From positions 682,001 through 746,000 of the forward strand of contig JAULSU010000002.1 of NCBI GenBank assembly GCA_030512335.1: a DNA stretch of 64,000 nt, in the 5' to 3' direction. The notes under the pieces are model-generated. The model made no database searches and was not told the origin of the DNA. It worked only from the letters and a program-made list of their open reading frames with translations. The stretch comes from Immersiella caudata (lineage: Eukaryota; Ascomycota; Sordariomycetes; Sordariales; Lasiosphaeriaceae). The position numbers and the translations under genes are program-made. Of this stretch, positions 54,907 to 64,000 are shown piece after piece (position 1 is the first letter of the stretch; each line of letters opens with the position of its first letter).

Positions 54907-57900
54907 GGTAGTCATGACTGGCAGACTGGTTGATGTTTTTGATTGGGCTGGGTGTCTCATCTGAGAATCGCCAGAGAGGATAAGCAACAGGGAAAAGGTG
55001 CCCTATGGAAGTATTCACCCACGACTTCCAGAGGGTTGGTCACAATGATTGTCACTCCCAAGCGGCCAGTGGCTGATTCGGGAAGTGGGTGATTTGCGAC
55101 CACCGACATGGCTACGAGACTCCTGGGCCAATGAATGCCATAGCGTGAATATCGCCGGCAACACGAGGGAATGGATTTACCAAGATAGCAATCACAGTGA
55201 CGAGCTAACCCCTATCCTCGGGGCTTGTACCTGTACTCCGTCTCTAGAGTTACTTTGCGAGTCCCACAGCGTGACGGCAAAGCAGAGTTTCGGGTCAGCA
55301 CCGAGCCATTAAGCCGGAGCATTCCGTGATGCGAAGACGCCCAGGCTCTTCTTTATTCTTCTGGTAGAGCGACCTGCGCAATAAGCAGTTAGTGATTCTG
55401 GCATGACGAAATAATGCTCTCGAGTTGGGACTAGTAGCCTGTGACCCTAAGACACCGAGACGACGCGCAAGAAATAGTCGAAGGACTTCTATCTTCGCCA
55501 GGAATGGGAAAAGCCAATGGCCAACTTGAAGGACGCTGAGACGGTAGATGGCTTGCGGCATACGGTCGTCTGCGAGTGTCGGGCATGGAGTCGCGTCCAC
55601 AACAGGCGTGCGTGGACCGGCGCGATCAATCGGATGTCCCGTCCGCCTCGAGTACGCCCCATTATGCTCCCCCATCGAATCATCGGGACCTCAGCGCATC
55701 TCTCTGCATGCACGCCTCTCCCCCCTCTATTCGGCAAGAGACTTGAGTAAGCGCCAAACCCGGCACGCCACCGGAGACAGAAACAACAGTCTCTCGATTC
55801 CGTCGCTCTTTGGCTGGCTTTCCATGACCCGGAATAAAGCCCGTCATGTGGGAGTGCAGCACCGTCTGTCAGTCCACCCATCAATCGGGGAGCCAACCAT
55901 CCCGGGGAATGCCAATGATGGGGCGTCTCCTGGGGCCCTATCGCTGGCCTTTAGGAGCGGCCACCTGGGAGGAACCGGTTCCAGACTTTGCGAATCTATG
56001 GTATCGGGCGGAGGAAGCTAGAGTCGTCTGGAGGAGAGACCCATGAAACGCGGTTCCATGGTGGACTGTGAGCCGATGTAACTATGCCATCAACGAGAAA
56101 TGATTGGATAAACCCGGAAAGGAGGCTGTACCCAATGGCTTCAGACGATATTTGATTGAGACGACGACTGACTGTCGAGCTGCCTTTTTTTTTCTTCGCT
56201 ATCGACGACGCCTTGGTCATCATAGGAAGCCGACCGACTAGAAATAGCTACAATGCTGCTGCGACCTCTGTAACGAACTATCGTGGTGGGATCGTCAGCT
56301 GGAGTTTCGTCCGCAATGGCCTCCTGCCGGACGCCGTCAAGCAGGCAACCGGGTAGTTCCCAGCAGACACGAGACAGGGAGAGCGCGGATACGGCCAGGC
56401 GCCTTGGCGCGGCTTGCGCAGCCATTACCTGTTTCATGGAATCTTTGCCTGTGCAACGATATATATCTCTCAGTCTATCGGAAGTCCGGCCGCTTTTTTT
56501 TACCAGAGCATCCCGCCGAGTTTCAACAACAGCGATGCCCTCGGGTAAGCGTGACCCGGAGAGACCACACTCGCATTCGGCGCCGCCCACCAGGATGACG
56601 AGAGCATCAGCAGGGGCATGGGTCTGCTGGGGTGCCACAGTCGGGGAGTTCTTCTGGAGTCGAGGTGTCGCGTGGCACCAATCTTGTGACTTCTGAGCCT
56701 CATCGGAGCTGGTTGCTTGTGCTCCGCGAGTCGCTTGCATCAGGCTTCTTGTTGGGTTCTGACTGGCAGTCAACCTATCAATGAGATGCTGGACTCGATT
56801 GAGTTGACGCCATTGGATGCGGCGCACTTCCCCATCCTCTTTGGAACGCAGCAATTTGAAGCTGAGTCTCTATTCCTCGGGGTGGTATCTAGCACGGGAG
56901 GTGCCGGACCGGACCGGGAGCGGCGGAGCGATAGTCATGCTTCTTATACCACTCGCGGTTGATGACGTAGACGGAGGCTGGAAAGCCGTCTCCAGGAACG
57001 ACCTCGCTAGATCACCTATGTTCTTCTCGCTGTCGGAAGTAAAAGCCATTGTTATAACTTGGATCTGCCACTAGCCAGGTTTTGAAACCGCAGCAAGTTT
57101 ATAGGATTCGGACGTTACTCTGCATAGCACACCAGTTGGCGTTTCCTGTGGGATCAACGTTTTCACAGCGCCTGGCAAGGTTCCTCGGCCAGCATGTTAT
57201 CCGCGTCAACTTCCCCGAACTTTCTTTTGATGTGTTGTTTCATGTACTTGAGGGCATCTTCCCAAAAGACCGCGAGGGCCTATGATCTGCGCGTGGGGGC
57301 TCAAGCTCCGACATCCAGTCCCTCAGAGCGGTGAAGAGGGAAGGACTCTCTGCGGTGACCGGAAACATGGCGAGACGCCACATGTTTTGCACGGTTCCCA
57401 TTCGTCGTCTCCCACGCGGTCTAGAGATCTAGCGCGACGATAGCTCGGAGTATTGCCGGGCATGGGAAGCTGCTTCTCCAGAGTCTGCCGAATGTCCTCC
57501 TCTGTCAGGTGATTGGTCGGCTCCCGGAATTTGTCTGCTCTTTCTGATCGCTCACTGGCTCAAAATCGTACGCAATCCGGCACTGCATAACGTTAGGGGC
57601 GTGCAGATGCCGATATGGTGCCTCGAGTGACTTTTCGCATAGCCATGTGCGGTGTAGCCGGCCTCAAGAACGGGTTATTTTCTGGCGACACAGCACCTTG
57701 TCCACCCCAAGACTGCTTCAGCCCCGACCATGCTCGATTGCTGCCTGCTAGATAGATTCCGACAGGAAAAAGTTGGCCGGTGACGAAACTGGGCGGCTCG
57801 GTATTATCACTCCGGCCGGCATCGCAGCTGATTGAACCCGAAGTCCGCAGATGATCGGGGACCCACGATGGAGCCCATGCACTGTGCGGCACGCTGACCG

Positions 57901-60900
57901 CCTCGAGTCTCCAGGTTTGACTCTTGTCTTGACGTAGATAGCTTCTGATTGCTGGTGTCAGACACTAGGCATATCCATTCCCATGACTGATGAACAGCAA
58001 AGCGAGGCAGACAGAAGACATGTACGTACCTAGCGATGACTGTGTATTGATCACCGGCTCATGACGCTATACTGTGGTCCGAACATCAGACATACGGCAG
58101 CATGCCCTGAGATGCTATACCGGATTGTTCTTTGCCCGAGAGTGCCTTCACGCCGCTACGTTGCTACCGAATGCTGCGATGGGCGTATCAGACAACTTTG
58201 ACCCGCCCCGACGCAGGCCGTCGACCGTCACCGGGGAAGCTGGCGGTCTCCCCTACCGAAGATGAAACAGATACCCCACTGGTAGGAATGGCGTACATAA
58301 ACAAACTTACGATTTAGACAAGAACCCAAGTTGCGGGTTGGGGTAACTGCCAGGGATCGAGAGCAGAGCGAAACGTTCGGTTTCGGGCGATGAAGGGGTG
58401 GGAGGCAGCCGGCCACACGCAGCTCAAACCAGCGCTCTTGGCCGCGCATCCAAGCTGCATGTTCAGGGTGCCATTTGTTTGCATAATGCCATCGTTGAGT
58501 GAGGCTCGGTCCTCGCAGTTCTCGCAGGGAGGAGGGCATCCTGGGAGGAAATCAGCATCGAGTGCGGCGTCTCACAGATGATTGAGTCTAAGTGTTTGGA
58601 GCTGAGAGTAGGTGGTGACATACAAAGACTCGGCGCATGAGTGCTTTAACGGCCGCGCAGCCCGGCCCGTCGATCGAAAGAGGCCCGGGTTCCCTTTTCC
58701 ATGACCACGATAGCAGACGGCGCGATGTATAGGATCGACGTGTCCCCAGAATGGATGTGCCACGGAGCCGAAGCAAGGTTTGTTCTGGGTCCAGCTCGCG
58801 GAGAGATGGCAAGCTGCTGGCGCGTGCCTGAATCGCTGTGTTTAGATGCATGTTCTGATGATGGAAGCGATTGCCGGAAGAAGGTAGGTACATATGAGCA
58901 TGAAAGCTGGCCCGGCGTGGCAGGCGCCTCACCTGTTGACCGTCACCTTCGCGCTTGCCTTGCCCACGGACAGCCGCCAAAATATGGCATGAAAAGAACG
59001 GGCATGGAGAGCAGGCGCGCAATCACCCAATTTGCTGGGGCCGGCTTTACCTTCCATGTTGGCGTCGATGCCGCGATTTCCCACACCACATCTCGCCGAC
59101 GACGCCCCGGCAGACCGGTTGCCCTGTCTCTTTGCACAGACGGGAGCACATTGGCACTCGACATCATTCTGAAGTCAATGCTTTGGACACCCTGGCCCGA
59201 GACATCGAGGTTCTGTTTTCTGCCTGCCGAAGACTTTCCCGCACACCGGGCTTCCTAACACGGCGATAGAGCAAAGCAAAGCAAAGCGCTTGCGACCATG
59301 GAAGCACGGCCCCCCTACCCGTCGGCTTTCAGAGTCTATTTTTTTTTCACTCATTCTGGGTCCGACTTCCTGCGACTATTGCGACTCTCTGCGACTCGTT
59401 CTGAGGTACTTGTCGAGGCGAGCCGTGTTCGGTGTCTGGTGGTCGGACTGCTTGGCGCCCCTACACCTGGCCGCCACCTGGACGCGAGCGAGTAAAAGCA
59501 CCCTGTGTGCTCTGGCATCTGTCTGACATGCCACACGCAGAAGCCCCCTCCCCCCACCAGCCGCTGGTTCGAGAATAGGTGGAGGGTGCATAGTACTTGG
59601 TTGGGTCTCCGGTCTGCACACCTTGAGCTCTCGTCTCCCGGACACTCCCACTCGCCCCGAAGTCTGGTTGCTCGCATCCGAACAAGAGTTCGTCCTGGGC
59701 TACTGAGATCTTAATGGCGCGCGTTATACCCAAGTGCCGGCGTTTGGTTCCTGCGCCAGGAACCCTTACTGCCAGCATTCCAAATCCAAACCTCGCCCTT
59801 TTCTGGGTCTTCGCAGGCTGGCTCCGCGACCATCATCTCATCCGATCAGCCCCGGCAAGTGCGGCAGGTCGGCCTCTTGCGGCGCTTTTCTGTCGAGGCC
59901 CCGTCGCAGCCCCACCAAGGAACGGGTCCGACATTACGCGGCACTGCGGGACCGGCAGAGACGGCGGGAGCGGCAACCGTCGCGATGAGAGGAGGCTATT
60001 AGATGACTGAAGCGACGGGAGCTCGAGGCGTCGGTCGCCCTTGGAACGCTGGGCCCCCAAGTACCGAGCAAAGTACGAAGTACATGCGCGGCTGCACGCG
60101 CAAGATCGGCCGCTACCCTCTGGCGACTAGCATCTCGAATCTGTGAGTCCGTGAGCCGTTGCTGCGCACTAATCCGTCCAGTCCATGTCAGATGCATTAC
60201 TCGCGCTGTCAAAGTCCAAGCGGCCCATGCTCCCGTCCTTTCGCTGCTCTTCTGTCACTGGCTGGCGCGACGCCGCCTTTTGCAGCATCCCAACGGTGCA
60301 GCCACAATCTCGGAGTCGATTGCCGTCCGCTCTCGCCCGCCGCCGATTGAGGGTAGGTTTTGGCAGCAAGAGGGGGGGGAGGGGCGGCATTGGCATTAGA
60401 CGCACAGTGCCTCTCTCACGCGTCTGGATGGTCCGGAGTCTACCGCGAGGTCCACCATCTGCCTGGAGCTAAGAACTTATGCGCGTCGGTTGGGGTTCAA
60501 CGATATCGGACCGCGCATGCTCCAGCCCAGCTTACAGATGCCCGCTGGAGACACACTGCAGCAAAGTGTCTTGGACTGTGAGCTGAAGCGCCGCTCTCAT
60601 TAGCCGTTAGACGAGCCCGCGCTGCCGCCAGCTGTCGCCTGTCTGCTACTCCCACCCTGCGCGGTTAACTTTGCTCATCGTTTCCGTCCCCGATCACAAC
60701 GGCGTTGGATCGGCTGTTGAGGTATCGAAGATGTCTGGGCGGGGGGCATTGGGCCAGTTCTTCCCACCGTCGATGCTCACTCGTTTGCCGCGAGGCATGC
60801 TCCCGTCGCCGAGGTCGCCGTCCTCGACACCCCGCCCCAGCTCGGCCCGCGACGGACTGGACGAGCGAACCAGCCATATTAGGCAACTGGGCCGTTCGCA

Positions 60901-62365
60901 CGATCAAGGTTTGACGCGACTTCAGCAAGACTCGTGCTAACTGTGGCGTAGGGGGAGGGGGTGACTTGGTATCTCTGCTTCTTGCCCTCTTCGCCAAACG
61001 GCATCCCTCCACAGTAGGGCCTGGAAGCCTGCAAACACTACCTACACGCCCCTGAGCCGGACGGTGATTCGCTGTCCGACTTTGTTGCCCCGTTGCGGTC
61101 TTGGATCTCTGCAGTCTGGGCCCACCCCGGTTGTGTTGTGGCCCCGTGCTCCGCAGCTCCTCACACGGCCCCAGTCCGCTCAAGGTTCTGTAACAGCCAG
61201 CAAGAAAAATGACAGGGCTCTACATAGTATATACTAAAAACAGACAGGCTCAACCCACTCCTCCCATCACCGCACGCCGCCAGCCAGCCTTGACTTTTGA
61301 GATCCCGGTGGCATGGGCAGGCGCCATAACATCTCCTCCAACGGGTTAGGACGCTCGCTGACAAGATCGATGGCTGGGAAACCTATATTTTTCCACCAGA
61401 CCCTACCAATAATCCCCCTCCCCAGATCGATGGTATCTTGGCTCGTCGGCACTCTCCAGCAGACTGCTTGCTTGTTGATGTCGCTTTTTTAAGCCCAGCA
61501 CCTGTTCTCTTCCTTGCCGCCAACTTGTCGTTACCGTCTACTTTCTCCACCTCCTCTCTCTCTCTCTCTCTCTTTCTCTCGCACCGAGCTGCTTGCAACC
61601 TCGACAACCGGCGGCGCTCCGTTCTCCTTTACACCCTTGCGTCAATCCCTTTCTGACACGCCCTGCCTCCAAATGAAATAACACGGGGACACACCCTTTT
61701 TTTCTCCACATTGTTTCCCGTTCGCCTCTTGCCTAAACAGTCGGTCTGCTTCTGGGCTGGGGGTTTCCTAGATGGTGATCACCCTCGTGGCTGGTCCTGC
61801 TCCCATCTCCAGCCGCCGCTCCAGTCACGTCTAACCCGGACCGGGACTGCCGCAACTGGATCTCGTTGGGGTGTCCACATCGCCCGAACAGGCGCGGCCT
61901 TCTTACCTGCGCACAGGAGCAAGATCGGGACGGGTCAAAGAAAGACGGAGCCAGGGGTACCCTCGCCTCTCCCGCCTTAGTGTCGCTCCGCCTTGAGCGT
62001 AGCTACTTTGTTGCCCTGGCCCTGCTCGACCCTCAGCCGATTCCGCCTTTTCCTACCATACAAAGTACATATATGTATGCGGCACCGATGGCCAAATGAG
62101 GGTGGGCATTACACCTCTACGTTTCATCACCACACGCCCCGCCTGTTCCCCTTCCCAATACTACCACTTACTGGGCTGGCCGACACTACCAGCTTACTCT
62201 TCTGAAGGTTATTTCCACCTCCACCTCCCCAGTCTTTTTATTTTGCCTTCACCCCTTCTTCAAAACCCCTCGACTCCTTCGGCCCCCCCCTCCCCTTCCC
62301 GCACCCTCGTCCTGCTGCTTCCGCAGAGCACCCTCTCCCCTTCGCTTCTTTTCACTTACACGAGG
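54907..62365. other. 7.5 kb without a convincing gene
   Basis: Many overlapping open frames on both strands (for example 56141-56854 minus, 58701-59258 plus, 60665-61183 minus), but none with a recognisable family, conserved splice structure or clear start. One 100-codon stretch near 57600-57890 recalls HET-domain proteins (separate entry). From about 61430 the plus strand becomes pyrimidine-rich (CT repeats at 61556-61574), as in a long fungal 5' leader for the gene at 62366. Confidence 0.5.
57593..57900 (-). pseudogene. possible HET-domain protein fragment
   Basis: The minus strand reads SAWAPSWVPDHLRTSGS, resembling the PSWVPDW motif found after the HET domain in fungal incompatibility proteins. 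It is followed by LFPVGIYLAGS and a stop. No HET core motifs (such as the VWVVQE-like segment) can be found upstream, and the frame ends within 100 codons. This is a weak, single-motif assignment. Confidence 0.2.
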
Positions 62366-63993
62366 ATGCTTACCATCAACAAGCCAGTGCAGTACGGCTA
62401 CCGGTCCGTCCATGATCTACCCACACCGCCCAGCACATCCCGACCTTCTCCCCCCCTGATATATCAGGATTCTGGCCAGCAGAAGACGCCGCTCGCTTTC
62501 CCTTCGGCTGGCAGCCCGCATACCCAGCCCATGTCGGCATCTCACCGCAGTCTGCCCCCTCCGGTGGCTATGACCTCGGTCCAACCACCTCCTGGATCCG
62601 GCCCATCACAGCCCCCGCCCGTGAGCCAAGCGCCACCGCCGCCTCCGCCCTCTCAGCTTCAGAGCTACGCACAGCTCCCGCCGGCCCCTCCGTGGCAGCA
62701 CGAGGAGTCGATGCGGACATGGCTGGTGGCGAAAACGGAGGAGGAAAAGAGGAAACAGGAAGAGGAGAAGACTCGCCAGGAGAGCTATCGCCTCGAACAG
62801 AGGAGGATGGAGCACGACATTCTGCGGACGTCTTTGGCAGGAGGGATTCCACCACCAATGGTGCCGGTCGTGTTCGCAGGAATGGGTGGTGGAGTGCTGC
62901 CGCAAGCAGCGTTGGACTGGATGCAGCAATACTTTGCGCAGTCCCAACAGCAGCACCCTCCCGCGCTGATGCCCGCCGGCCCGATCTCTCCCGAGCACCA
63001 GAGGCGAGACTCGCAGGCACAGACATATCCTCACTACTCCGGAAGCGGCGTGCCTTCCACGCCAGGCTCCGCACAAGGTCCCCCGTACGCCTCAGGCTAT
63101 CCAGGATCCCCGACCAGACCAAGGGGGCAGAGCATGCCAGGGCCGCTTGGAGGCAGACCGCCGCAAGGAAATCCGTCCAACCTACCTGCATTGAACACCA
63201 ATGTGCCATCGGGACAGACCGGCGCACCAACAGGAACATCTCACCCGGGGATCTCGCAGCAGCAACAGCAAGAGGCACAGCCGTCTCCGTCCATCTACTT
63301 CCACCACTGGCAGCCCCCGACGAGTCAAGGAGGAGGGGGAAGGGGGAGTACTGATCAGCCAGGTACGCCCTCAGGTTCGTCCAAGGCCAAATCGCGCTCT
63401 TGAGAATCTTGCGGGCTAACTGGCTTGTTCAAGCAGTAGGGGAGTCGCCACGAAAGCGGAAGGCACCGGGGCCTCAGCAACCAGCACCACCCCCGAGCTC
63501 CTCACAACGATTCCGGTCGCCACCGTTCTCACACAGTGCAGGTCTTTCCAATCCGCCCCCGGGGCGGCGGAGAGGCCACTCCCGCCAGCGGAGCGACTTG
63601 GGATCATACCGAGCAAGGGGGCGAGGCGAGAGCTTTGCAGCGCAGCGAGAAGCATCACCAATGCACCCCATGGGAGCAGGGTTTCCTCGAGAAGCCGGAG
63701 ACTCTTCTTCCTCGCAGCAGCAGCAGCAGCAGCAACAGGTACCACCACCGCAGCCACCGCAACCACTGTCAGGAAGGAGTGGCGCGCACTCGGTTTCATC
63801 GTTATTGTCGGGCAATCCACCATCGCCGAGAATGTCGCATTTTGGAGCTGGAGCGGGGCCGGGGCCGGGACCATCATTGGACACCAGACGCCAGCAGTAC
63901 GGCGAAGGCTCGGGGCGGAATTCACCTCGGTCGTCGGAAGAAAAAACGCGCGGCGGAGGATCGACAGCCACGCGAGCAGGCGATAACGACTGA
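62366..63993 (+). CDS. Pro/Gln-rich fungal protein of unknown function, probably nuclear
   Basis: Two exons, 62366-63362 and 63440-63993, spliced at CCAG|GTACGC..CAGTAG|GGG; 516 residues. It begins MLTINKPVQYGYRSVHDLPT, followed by long Pro/Ser-rich disorder. A conserved-looking core around residues 115-190 contains a charged helix (AKTEEEKRKQEEEKTRQES) and QRRMEHDILRTSLAGGIPPP, then MVPVVFAGMGGGVLPQAALD. The second exon has PRKRKAPGP and PPGRRRGHSRQRSD (likely nuclear signals) and a polyglutamine run. The core resembles a family of fungal regulators that I cannot name with certainty. The upstream ATG at 62096 would add a low-complexity leader and is not favoured. The end is at a TGA just inside the window. 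Confidence 0.75.
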
Positions 63994-64000
63994 GGAACCT

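Noticed and set aside
56141..56854. 237-codon minus-strand frame
   Set aside because: No family features and no splice context. Some charged text (RRIQWRQLNRVQHLIDRL) is not enough to call a gene.
62096..62365. N-terminal extension of the last gene
   Set aside because: Pyrimidine-rich leader translated as low-complexity text; MLTINKPVQYGYRS at 62366 looks like the real start.

Overview
The window is nuclear DNA from a filamentous ascomycete (Pezizomycotina, most likely a Sordariomycete). The evidence is short introns (about 49-138 nt) with GT..AG ends and CTAAC/CTGAC-type branch points, dispersed single 5S rRNA copies, scattered single tRNAs, large CT-rich or empty intergenic spaces, and fungal-type gene families (CRO1/She4 myosin chaperone, NRC-2 kinase, fungal NACHT-type NOD-like receptors).

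Layout. 0.2-2.7 kb: acetyl-CoA synthetase (minus, 7 exons). 6.3-11.7 kb: a 1722-residue kinesin of the kinesin-4 type (minus). 16.1-18.3 kb: EME1, partner of the Mus81 nuclease (plus). 19.5-20.3 kb: a small metzincin-type zinc protease (plus). 21.4-29.0 kb: a cluster of NOD-like receptors made of one intact gene flanked by two broken relatives. 29.4-30.7 kb: a recombinase-like relic and a truncated 5S rRNA copy. 31.3-33.4 kb: UNC-45/She4/CRO1 chaperone (minus). 34.0 kb: tRNA-Lys. 34.3-35.1 kb: a short-chain dehydrogenase (minus). 35.7-37.7 kb: a CorA-like membrane protein (minus). 39.0-41.0 kb: NRC-2 type flippase kinase (minus). 42.9-44.2 kb: an AT-hook/C2H2 protein (minus). 46.9 kb: tRNA-Val. 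49.7-52.8 kb: TBC-domain Rab GAP (plus). 53.3 and 54.1 kb: a tRNA-Ser and a damaged tRNA-Ser copy. 54.8 kb: 5S rRNA (minus). 54.9-62.4 kb: about 7.5 kb with no convincing gene. 62.4-64.0 kb: a proline/glutamine-rich, probably nuclear protein (plus).

Most genes are conserved housekeeping or cell-biology genes. The accessory part is 20.3-30.7 kb. Its centre is a 1627-residue NOD-like receptor (22533-27478) with a predicted N-terminal membrane segment, an alpha/beta-hydrolase domain with Cys at the usual nucleophile position, a NACHT NTPase, and a C-terminal array of 15 almost identical 32-residue HEAT repeats ending in an ankyrin-like remnant. The repeats differ almost only at six codons, and nearly all differences change the amino acid. 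This is the pattern known from fungal non-self recognition (heterokaryon incompatibility) receptors with WD40, ANK or TPR arrays. I regard this as the most interesting system in the window.
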